Shown: one piece after another, positions 55,761-64,000 of the stretch
Numbering within the stretch: position 1 is the stretch's first letter
How the letters are laid out: the number at the start of each line of letters is the position of its first letter
NCBI GenBank assembly: GCA_037447655.1
Contig: JBBHKE010001676.1
Span: 282,973 to 346,972, forward strand
Direction of reading: 5' to 3'
DNA length: 64,000 nucleotides
Origin: Zygnema cylindricum
Lineage: Eukaryota; Streptophyta; Zygnematophyceae; Zygnematales; Zygnemataceae
Notes under the pieces: generated by a model
Told to the model about the DNA's origin: nothing
Database searches by the model: none
What the model saw: only the letters and a program-made list of their open reading frames with translations
Program-made: the position numbers and the translations under genes

Positions 55761-57048
55761 GACAGATACTCTCATACTTCCGTGTGTATAGAGAGAGAGG
55801 GAGAAAAAAAACCAGAGAAAGGTTGAAGAGTTAAGTAGAGTGGAGGAGAAAAGAAAAAAATAGGGTTTGGGAAGAAGTCAAAAAATAGGCATTGAGGTCA
55901 AAAACGTTGAAAAAACCGTTTAAACGTAATGAGAAAAAACGGTTAAAAGAAGGGAAAGGGAAGGGAAAGTCCCACATTGAGGAGTAAAAACGTCAGAAAA
56001 ATGAAAAAACGGTTAAGGGACAAAAAACGGTTTAAAGGACAAAAAACGGAGGAAGAAGAACATCAGGGTTAGAGAAAGGAAAAAAAGAAATATGAGGAGG
56101 AAAAAAGGAGATTAGGGTTTGACAAATTGAAAATTGGTGACGGTTTCTCTAGGAAACGACAAAACGTGACACGAAAGTTGACAGAGGACCACAGATCTTG
56201 ACGCTGATTGGCGGACGGCTGAAATGGCGGCGTCTCATTGGTCGAACGGTTCAAAATTTGGAGCCTCGCGAGAAAAATTGCGGGAATTTCGTAAAAAAAA
56301 GGTGGTTTGCGTAAGTGCGTATTATTGACTGTTTTCTTTCGGTGGTAATATTTACTGAAATCTGTCAGGTAGCGCAGAAATTGTACGGCAACGTGAAAAG
56401 TCGGCCAATCCTTTAGCGCTGACCAGCGAGACGAGATGTAATATTGACGCGCAAAGGACGAAAGTGATGATTCGGAAACCGTACGAAAGGGATGTAAGTG
56501 GTCGGCACCAGCTGGGCGTGAAGGGCTATCTGAGAATATGGACGGCTAAGATCAGCGGATCTCAAATTTCAACGACTCATAGCCAATGCGTTGTTGCTAC
56601 TATGCTAAACGACAAATGTTTCAGAAGTAGGTGCCTGACATGCTGAGGAAAATCTTAAAGAATTTCCGTACAGTCAGTAGGATGCATGGACTGAACCGTA
56701 CATAAAAGCACCGATAATTTATACGGCTAAAGCAGGACGCGGCACACTGTAGGGATGACTTTTGGACACGTGTCACTTCATGAATCCGGCCGGGGAAGCG
56801 ACAATTCCGGATCCGAATGTACATCCTGTCAGTTAGCGTAGATTCCAAAAGCGGGGTGGTACTGCACTGCACTGTCAGCATCGTGACTCGTGAAGAGGGG
56901 CTACAAAACCTTTTAAATCCTACGCAGAATTAATTATAATTATAAATGGTCCACAGGGACTCTGAAAGGGAAACCCGTCAGCTATAGATACACAGTAAAT
57001 ATGATTGACAGCTGTCGACCTATCCTCTTATCGATGCGTTAGAAGTGT
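55761..57048. other. Gene-free stretch upstream of the gag-protease remnant
   Basis: Begins with A/G-rich DNA (55790-56110) that would be the leader of the minus-strand element; I see no LTR edge or primer site in it. The rest holds no supported gene. Confidence 0.45.
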
Positions 57049-57407
57049 AGTTCAAAAGTAGGTGAAAGTACACCCATACAATATGCCTATTGTACGCAAA
57101 AAATACAATATACCCTTAAGACCCATATTGTATTGGCCGCAAAATGAAATAAAATAGTAAAAGGGTTGAGTTGCACATCGTTCGATAGAGAATTAAACGT
57201 CATGTCTAAATTTTGAAAAACATTCGGACAAAAAATTATTTTTCTGTGAGTTTTGAGGTATTTTTTTATTTAAACCGTCAGATTCAGACGATCGAACGGT
57301 CGCTGATCAAAGTAGCGACTTGAGGAGATCACATGAAATGCCCATAACACAACTTACGATAAAGGCGCCGACTAAAGGCATACAATTGAAACGCCTACTT
57401 TTGAACT
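57049..57407. mobile_element. Non-autonomous inverted-repeat element (MITE-like), copy 2
   Basis: Ends AGTTCAAAAGTAGGTG and CGCCTACTTTTGAACT. Inverted copy of the element at 3351-3649, with the additional shared block CATACAATATGCCTATTGTA and ACCCATATTGTATT. About 360 bp, no coding frame. Confidence 0.7.
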
Positions 57408-58086
57408 ATGGTTTTAAGGATTTCGAACCATACAGTACACTACACCGTCTATCGTATTTAGCGTGTATGTTTTTTGTCTCTTAAAACATCTTTTCTCCGT
57501 ACATACATGTCGGATTGTGGATCTGACGGTTGCGGTTCAAAGGTTGTATTCTCAGCTTACGAATGGCGATCTTAAATTGAAAATTCGACAAATGTGTACG
57601 GAGATAAGATGTTTTCAGCATAGATGTCTCATGCGCGTAAAACGCACGCATGAAACACCAAAAAAATTACGAATATGCGCATGAAACAAAATCAAAAAAA
57701 TTTAAAATGCGTTGACTTTCGTTGACTTCATACTAAAAATAAAAATCAAAAAATATTAAAAATTTTAATAAATGACTAAAATAACGAAGACAAAATCAAA
57801 ATTTCTGAGTTCTAAACGAAAACCAGCGACGACATTGTCTCTTCGCTGGACTCTGAACCGGCAACCAGCGATCAGACTATCTCGACGCTAGCGATCAAAC
57901 TGTCTCGTCGCCAGCGATCAGACTGTCGGTGGACTCTGAACCGGCAACCAGCGATGAGACTGCCTGTTGCCTAGGCACTGAACTCGTCGCCAGCGCCGAG
58001 GCAGCGAAAGCCCTGTCAGCACCGGCGTCTTCCCAGCGCCATGCCGGCACTTGCCCCTATTGCAACATGTTAACATTAAAAAAAAT
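57408..58086. other. Gene-free stretch with short repeats
   Basis: 57849-57960 contains GGACTCTGAACCGGCAACCA twice, about 84 bp apart, within a wider CCAGCGATCAGACT/GTCTC pattern to about 58000. No gene. Confidence 0.5.
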
Positions 58087-58360
58087 CAAATTGAAGAAAA
58101 AATAACCACTTTTGAATGTCAAAATTGAATAATGTCAAATTCACAATTGAAAAGTAAAAATCCATTTCTGTATGTCAACATTTAATAATGGTAAATTCAG
58201 AATTGAAGCAAAAAAATAACCATTTTTGTATGTCAACATTGAATAATGACAAAATCATAATTGAAAAAAAAAATCCAAAAAAAAAATCCATTTTTGTATA
58301 TGAACATCAAATAATGACACATCCAATATTGAAGCAAAAAAAAAACCATTTTTGTAATCA
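58087..58360. repeat. A/T-rich tandem repeat, about 60-bp units, about 4.5 copies
   Basis: Units recur as AATTGAA(G/A)...AA(T/A)(A/C)CC(A)TTT(C/T)TGTATGTCAACAT(T)GAATAATG, starting near 58087, 58141, 58198, 58258 and 58325. Lengths vary with A-runs. A 63-codon frame is a by-product. Confidence 0.8.
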
Positions 58361-58960
58361 TGGGAGGGAAATAACTTAGTTTACACATAGGAAAATTGTC
58401 CTGCTGCGGGTAGATCCGAATTGATAACGTAAGTTATCCCAATCCGTGGGCATAAACGAAGAGAGAACCCTCGATTACGATTATGAGAGCACGGAATGGC
58501 CTTATCGAAGTGCGTCAAATGGAAAGCCAAACCACACAAGACAAGTCAACACACGAAGTTTCTATCAAGACCCGTTGGTCAAATCTAGCAAAAAGTCGGA
58601 ACACCAAAACCTCTACCCTGCAAACAATGGGGCAAGGCTGAAGGGCCATATCTATAAAAACAAATAGAGAACTATCCAAGCACCTTTCGGTGCAGATCTA
58701 CAGCGACACAGACAGAAAATTATCTAAACAGTGCCACCCACGCAAGATCTATGAATGAAAATCCATACTTGATAGTCACAGGGAAACTCAAGGTCACTCA
58801 TGGCCAGATACATGCAAGGAAAGCAAAGAAAATGCAAATGCTAAAAAAAAAGGTTCGTAATAAAACCAATCCACACCGATCCCCTACACGAGTGTCGACA
58901 CTATATCGTAACGCTCCTACACACAAAAGGCATCGGAATACTTACAAACACTTTTAATAC
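58361..58960. other. Gene-free stretch
   Basis: Nothing recognised on either strand. It lies downstream (minus sense) of the second gag-protease copy and could belong to the same element. Confidence 0.35.
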
Positions 58961-59633
58961 TCTGGTGACTATTAAAAGTGAATCGGACTTGGTTGAATCA
59001 ACTCAGATTTTGCAAAGTCGTTAGAAACGTGATCCACCTCGGTGTCGACAGTATCCATGAGATTGATGCGAGCCGAGGAGAAAACCGTGCTCACTAAAAC
59101 TATCTCGAAGGTCGATGTTGGAAAATGCAGGAAAAGCGGAAACCAAATGTGCCATAGTGGGCAACGGCTTGCGAGCATAGACAAGAGGGAGGCAAATTTT
59201 GGGTCCCGGAAAATTAGAGGGGCGGTAGGAGAAGGCTTGATCATGCATATCTACTCCCCCACCGATTTGGAAGATAACATCCTGTCCCACTAGGCATTCG
59301 TAGTCGTTGCATTTGGCATCCAATGCTCGGACAGAAACTTCCACGGGCTCACACCTCGGTTCCGTTTTGGAATCAAAAGATAAGCGGGTCCTTAATGAAT
59401 CCAAGCACCGACTCCGTGGTACTGGCCGAAGTGAGAAGCCGAGTAGCCGTGGCTTGAAGCTTGTCTGCGGTAGGACGAAGCTTGAGGGCAAATCCGGATC
59501 CGAGGATCACGAGTTTGGCTCCAGTGTCCAAGAGAGGTAGAGAAGGAGCAACACCATTAACGAAGAAGGATTTTCGAGCATTGTCCAAGAAACTGATGTG
59601 AGGATCAAGGTCACGGCGCTCATCCGCGGTAAC
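58961..59633 (-). pseudogene. Gag-protease remnant, copy 2 (protease part only)
   Basis: Homologous to 53650-54350 of copy 1. On the minus strand: ISFLDNARKSFF, VAPSLPLLDTGAKLVILGSG (Asp-Thr-Gly intact, unlike copy 1), LRPTADKLQATATRLLTS, then in a second frame VRALDAKCNDYECLVGQDVIF and GGGVDMHDQAFSY, which resembles the end of a retropepsin domain. The upstream part is cut by the copia LTR at 59634. Frames are interrupted, and gag itself is not in the window. Confidence 0.72.
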
Positions 59634-59951
59634 TGTAGAAATTATTGGTACATTTTTTAGTATTTTCTAGGTATAAATAGAAATATAGAAAGAAGCCGAG
59701 GCAGTCTACCTCTAACTTCTCTCTCCAAACTCTCAAACTTGTCGCAGTCACTGAGAAATTGGAGAGGGAGCTAGAGCCATGGCTACCTAGGCTATCCAGA
59801 GGTTTACGGGAAATTTATATAAGTTGAATGGATTATTTTATCGAAAATATATGTGGCGGCGGCAAGATTTGATCTCGTACCTACCGGCCGGCAGACAGCA
59901 GATAGCCGGTAGTCTTAGCCGTTAAGTCTAGAAGAAGTGTTACGTAGTATA
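59634..59951 (+). mobile_element. Copia LTR M, left 318 bp, interrupted by Cop-J
   Basis: TGTAGAAATTATTGGTAC start with the Cop-F-type LTR order (GAAGCCGAGGCAGTCTACC, GCTATCCAGAGGTTTACGGG, tRNA-like block to about 59930). It is inserted in the protease remnant; the left duplication should be GTAAC (59629-59633). It stops where the inverted Cop-J LTR begins. Confidence 0.82.
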
Positions 59952-61001
59952 TGAAACTCTGAGACCTCCATAAGTCCTCAGAGTAGACAGCTTCCAAGAA
60001 GCCTGTAGGATAATCCTGACCCTTTTGTGTTCCAGCAAAAAGAACTGCCACCTTGGCAGACAAAAACCCTGACCACCTGCACCCCTGTGAAGGCAAGACT
60101 CCCCTGAGTCGGTAGCAAAAAGAATCTCTGAATTTGCTCCCCTGAGCAGGAAGTTATGGAGGGTCAAAGTTGACCTTTTGTATAGAAGCTCTCTGGGAGA
60201 GGGGGTTCTATCTTCTAATTTTTCTAAGTCCTATCTCTCTCACACACTCTATCTTCTGATGTACGGAACCAATCAGAATTGAGTTCCGTACGCAAAAGTA
60301 CAGCTGCCGGTGTACTTTAGGTACGGATATTGTACGACATGGCCTAAATGTCGACACATGTCAAATTCGGATTCGGTGCCATAATCTCCGGGGATTCTAC
60401 AATCCAACGGAATTTTGCCACGCGTCATTCGATGTGGCGATGGCCACAAACCGCCAAAATCTTCCTCCGCGATCTCGGCGCTAATCCCGGCCGCCCGATT
60501 AAATTCGGATTTAATCGTAGCCGTAATAAATACATGCGCGATATTTGTTTCACTTACGAAACAAATGCGCGGTATTGATTTCGAGTCCGTACCGTAATCC
60601 GTACTCTATATACTACTGGATCTATGTATCCCGTAATCTATTATAGTTAAATGAGTTATCGTACGTATACGCATTTAATTAATTATCAAACAATATAGTA
60701 CGTAACATTACTACTAGACCTAACGGCTAAGGCTACCGGCTATTTCCTGTCTGCCGGCCGGAAGGTACAAGGATCAAATCCTGCCGCCGGCGCATACCTT
60801 TTAAATAAATAAATAAACCCTAATATAAAATTCCCGTAAACCTCAGGATAGCCAAGGTAGCCATGGCTCTAGCTTGCTCTCCAACTTCTCAGTGACTGCG
60901 ACAAGTTTGAGAGTTGGAGAGAGAAGTTAGAAATAGACTGCCTCGACTTCTATATTTCTTTTCAGACCTAGAAAATACTAATAAAACCATTAGTTTCTAC
61001 A
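59952..61001 (-). repeat. Cop-J 3' LTR
   Basis: Minus strand TGTAGAAACTAATGG (from 61001) to CTCAGAGTTTCA (59952), 1050 bp. Contains GGTCAAAGTTGACC near 60160 and the tRNA-like block about 60714-60793 (GGATCAAATCC in place of box B). Closely related to the Cop-F LTRs. Confidence 0.9.
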
Positions 61002-61014
61002 CTCCCCTTATTTT

Positions 61015-61761
61015 CTAGTCAATCTTTAATTTCAGACCACACTTCTCCTTGCAAAAAATTAGCTTAGGGGAAGGCACAGGTTTGGTCATCATATCTGCTA
61101 CCATCTCACTATCTGGTCTGTACTCTAAACTGATTATTTTGTTTTCTACTTTCTCTCTAACAAAGCTGAGTCTGATGTCCATGTGTTTGGCTTTAAAATG
61201 GTGTTTAGGATTGGTAGAAATAGCGATTGCAGCCTGATTATCACAAAATATTTTCTGCACACCACTCTTAAGGTGACCAAGCTCACCAAGCAAAGACTTG
61301 ACCCACATCGATTCTTTTACAGCAGAGCAAGAGGCCATATACTCAGCCTCCATGGTGGACTGAGCAATAACCTTTTGCTGTTTGCTACTCCAACAGCAAG
61401 CCCCATCACCCACATATAATACATATCCAGAAGTACATCTCCTCATCGGAGCATCACCATAACTGGCATCACTCCAAGTAGTGATGTCAGTATTCTCCCC
61501 ACCCAAATGCAACCATAGATCCCTAGTTCCTACCAAATATCTAAGGACTCTCTTAGCTGCCTCCCAATCCTTCTTAGTGGGAGCATTTAGACTTCTACTC
61601 AGCACTCCTACAGCTGCAGCTTAATCCGGCCGGGTACAATTCATAAAATAGATTAGACTTCCCACTACTTGTCTGTAAGGAATAGTCTGCATGAACTTCT
61701 GTTCATCAGGAGATAATTCCTCGTCTAAGACTATGACTCCTTCTTCCTCACTCCCCTCACT
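61015..61761 (-). pseudogene. Cop-J RT tail and RNase H
   Basis: In frame with the upstream pol: after the TGA at 61762-61764, SEGSEEEGVIVLDEEL and MQTIPYRQVVGSLIYFMNC, then a TAA at about 61621 replaces the Leu of RPDLAAAVG. From 61605 RNase H is open: TTWSDASYGDAPMRRC, STMEAEYMAS, IFCDNQAAIAIS and DSEMVADMMTKPVPS, with acidic residues conserved, ending KID-stop. Confidence 0.9.
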
Positions 61762-64000
61762 TCACTTCTTCAACTCCATTGGAGTTGTACAACTATTAGC
61801 TTTATCCATTTGAAATTTTTCAAGCATGTTCCATATTGCTTCCTTTTGAGTCAGTTTTATAATTTTCCTTTTTCCGTCTCTCTCTACTTGAATTCCCAAA
61901 ATATATCTTGCTTCTCCCATATCCTTCATTTCAAATCTCCCCTTAAGATCGGTTTTCAGTTTGTTAATTTTTTCCATTGATTTACTTAATACAAGCAAAT
62001 CATCAACATAAATTGCAATAAATATCAAACCTTCCTCATCTTCAAAAACATAGATTGAGTGATCTGAGCTGATCCGAATATATCCCAGACCGGTAAGAAA
62101 CTCATCAAGCTTCTTATTCCATTGTCGAGGTGCCTGTTTCAAACCATAAAGAGATTTAATCAGCCGGCATACCTTACTCTCCTCTCCTTCCTCCACAAAA
62201 CCTTCGGGTTGTCGCATGAAGATCTCCTCTTCCAATTCTCCATGCAAAAAGGCTGTCTTGATGTCCATCTGATGCACTTCCATGTCTTCCGCCGCTGCTA
62301 AACTGAGAAGTATGCGGACGGAGGGAAATCTGACCACCGGGGCAAAGGTTTCCTCGTAGTCAATTCCTTCCTTTTGTGTAAATCCCTTTGCCACTAATCT
62401 GGCCTTGTAGCGCTCGATTGTGTTATCTGGGTTCAGTTTTAGTTTGAAAACCCACTTACAACCGATTGGTTTTCGGTTAGGTGGACAGTCCACCAGCTCC
62501 CAAGTATCGGCTGCCATGATTGAAGCCATCTCCTCATTGATGGCTGTCTTCCACCGGTTTCTTTCTGGACAAGTCATCGCCTCTCCATAAGTTTGAGGTT
62601 CATCTTGATGAGATAGTTTAGTTACCTTGTTATTAACCTGTTTTTCTTGCAGTCTTTTGCTACTTCTCCTCCCCCCCTCAAAATCTGAGGCCGGAATAGA
62701 TGGTTCTCGTGGATTCTTTCGAACAAACTCGGCTTCTCCCCTATCCTTTGATTCCGAATCAATTTCCACCACGTCTTCCGCTTCGAGTAGAGTTGTCACT
62801 GGAGTTTCCACAGCCGAGTCCTTTTCGGTCTGATTTGTTCCTGCAAGAATGTCATCTTCTCTAAAACCTGGATAGTTAGGAAGCTCAAAGTCATCGGAAT
62901 TTTCTGACTCAAATCTGATATTTACTGACTTCGTATATTTGAAGGGATCCATAGACTTTCCTTCACCCATAACTACTAGATGCTTTACTAATATTATATC
63001 TTCCCCTTTTAGATCATACACTCTATATCCTTTAACATCTTCATCATATCCTAATAAGTATCCCGATTTTCCTTTAGGATCTAGCTTCCAATTGGACCGA
63101 TCAATATCTAGACTGAACACTTGACTGCCGAAAACCTTTAAGTGAGATATGTCTGGTTTGCGGCCTGTCCATCTCTCATAAGGTGTTTGATCTTTTATAG
63201 CTGAAGTAAGAACTCTATTCTTGAGGTAATTAGCACAGTTCATTGCTTCTGCCCAAAACCTTTTTCCTATCTTTTTATCCGACAACATACTTCTAGCACT
63301 ATAACTTAGTGTTCTATTTAACTTTTCAGCTACCCCATTCTGTTTCGGATTTTCTGGAACTGTCTTTTGGTGTTGAACCCCATCTTCCCTCAGAAAATCC
63401 TCAAACTGGTTAGAAGTATTCTCTCCACCATTGTCACTCCTTACTCTCTTGATTGGAGTTTCATGGAGTTTTTCGCTCCATGCTTTATATTGTCTAAAAC
63501 AATCCTCAGCTTCGGACTTGTTTTTCAAAAAATATACCCGGGAATACCGAGACCAATCATCAGTTATAGTCATCATAAATCTCTTCCCCCCCGGTGAGGG
63601 CACTTTAGCCGGTCCCCAAATATATGTGTGTACTAGATCTAGAATTTTTTCTCCCTTATAGGTGGCTGACTTAGGAAAGGGTAATTTGTGTGCTTTACCT
63701 TGAGCACATCCACTACAATCACTTATATCATCACTCTCACTGAACTGGATCCCTTCCACCACTCCCATCTTTTTCATCTCTCTTAACTTATCTATATTCA
63801 CATGCCCAAGCCTCTTATGCCACATCATAATATCATGAACACCAGCATAATAAAGTTTCTTCTTTTCATTACTTAAGATCAGCCTAAACATCCCATGGCT
63901 ACCTTTCTCAGCAATGAAATAGACATCATCCTCAAAACTAGCAGTAAAGACTCCTTCCCTAGTGCTAGTAAAAAAACCCTTATCATCTAATACTGATGTA
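61762..64000 (-). CDS. Cop-J integrase-reverse transcriptase open frame (partial)
   Basis: Open for about 745 codons from the window edge to a TGA that replaces a Gly codon just after MELKK. Residues counted from the Met at 63891. About 24-62: HHCC zinc region, HKRLGHVN...CSGCAQGK. About 75-250: integrase core; the first catalytic position reads HTYIWGP (Asp to Tyr), then RSDNGGENTS and NGVAEKLNRT with acids kept. About 250-440: integrase tail and acidic linker. About 445-700: RT, with CKWVFKLKLNPDNTIERYKA, VHQMDIKTAFLHGELEEEIF, SLYGLKQAPRQWNKKLDEF and FIAIYVDDLLVLSKSMEK. RT looks competent, integrase does not. As a nonsense-truncated polyprotein it is unlikely to support transposition by itself. 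Confidence 0.9.
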   Translation of the reverse strand, partial: TSVLDDKGFFTSTREGVFTASFEDDVYFIAEKGSHGMFRLILSNEKKKLYYAGVHDIMMWHKRLGHVNIDKLREMKKMGVVEGIQFSESDDISDCSGCAQGKAHKLPFPKSATYKGEKILDLVHTYIWGPAKVPSPGGKRFMMTITDDWSRYSRVYFLKNKSEAEDCFRQYKAWSEKLHETPIKRVRSDNGGENTSNQFEDFLREDGVQHQKTVPENPKQNGVAEKLNRTLSYSARSMLSDKKIGKRFWAEAMNCANYLKNRVLTSAIKDQTPYERWTGRKPDISHLKVFGSQVFSLDIDRSNWKLDPKGKSGYLLGYDEDVKGYRVYDLKGEDIILVKHLVVMGEGKSMDPFKYTKSVNIRFESENSDDFELPNYPGFREDDILAGTNQTEKDSAVETPVTTLLEAEDVVEIDSESKDRGEAEFVRKNPREPSIPASDFEGGRRSSKRLQEKQVNNKVTKLSHQDEPQTYGEAMTCPERNRWKTAINEEMASIMAADTWELVDCPPNRKPIGCKWVFKLKLNPDNTIERYKARLVAKGFTQKEGIDYEETFAPVVRFPSVRILLSLAAAEDMEVHQMDIKTAFLHGELEEEIFMRQPEGFVEEGEESKVCRLIKSLYGLKQAPRQWNKKLDEFLTGLGYIRISSDHSIYVFEDEEGLIFIAIYVDDLLVLSKSMEKINKLKTDLKGRFEMKDMGEARYILGIQVERDGKRKIIKLTQKEAIWNMLEKFQMDKANSCTTPMELKK

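Larger units (their letters stand above)
59952..64000 (-). mobile_element. Cop-J: best preserved Ty1/copia element, 5' part outside the window
   Basis: 3' LTR 59952-61001 and pol 61015-64000 on the minus strand, running off the right edge inside the protease-integrase boundary. The left duplication would be GTATA (59947-59951). Only two nonsense changes interrupt nearly 3 kb of pol, the lightest damage of any copia copy here. Confidence 0.92.

Overview
The window is plant-like nuclear DNA made almost entirely of transposable elements and their wreckage; I find no convincing host gene. Evidence for a land plant (or close streptophyte): Ty1/copia elements with the gene order gag, protease, integrase, RT, RNase H; primer sites matching the eukaryotic initiator tRNA-Met; hAT-type elements with 8-bp target duplications; and a degenerate AAACCCT-type telomere-like tract. 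I cannot name the species. Element names (Cop-A, Cop-C and so on) are mine.

Layout. 1-15601: gene-free DNA with three non-autonomous hAT elements (5651-6544, 8671-9522, 12031-12825), two other inverted-repeat elements (3351-3649, 9689-10191), a diverged ~700-bp tandem repeat (10.27-11.68 kb) and a long CA/TA microsatellite. 15602-23317: an old plus-strand copia element, Cop-A, with two solo LTRs inside its pol. 23318-24936: stacked LTR/RNase H stubs and a foreign LTR piece. 26035-32446: near full-length minus-strand Cop-C. 32447-47994: nested block; plus-strand Cop-D has its 3' LTR split by the minus-strand non-autonomous element E (36832-47023, TSD TTTTC on both sides), and E holds near full-length plus-strand Cop-F (39095-45546). 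47995-52662: minus-strand element H, with long LTRs and only a gag-like gene. 52663-53500: CG-rich tandem repeats including a 20-bp minisatellite. 53507-55760 and 58961-59633: two copies of a different gag-protease (probably Ty3/gypsy-like). 59634-64000: a plus-strand copia LTR cut by Cop-J, a minus-strand copia element with the best preserved pol, which runs off the window.

How the parts work together. All copia-type elements here, coding and non-coding, appear to share one priming system: just inside the LTR is GGTTATGGGCCCAC(C), complementary to the anticodon stem-loop of initiator tRNA-Met rather than to its 3' end (half-tRNA priming, as known for Drosophila copia and yeast Ty5). In Cop-C and Cop-F the gag frame starts inside the LTR and reads through this site, so the anticodon-complementary ATG of the primer site is also an in-frame gag ATG. 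E and H carry the same primer site and a similar polypurine tract but no pol, so they look like dependants of the coding elements. Most copia LTRs also contain an antisense tRNA-like stretch with a box-B/T-arm motif. Every coding copy is broken, each in its own way.
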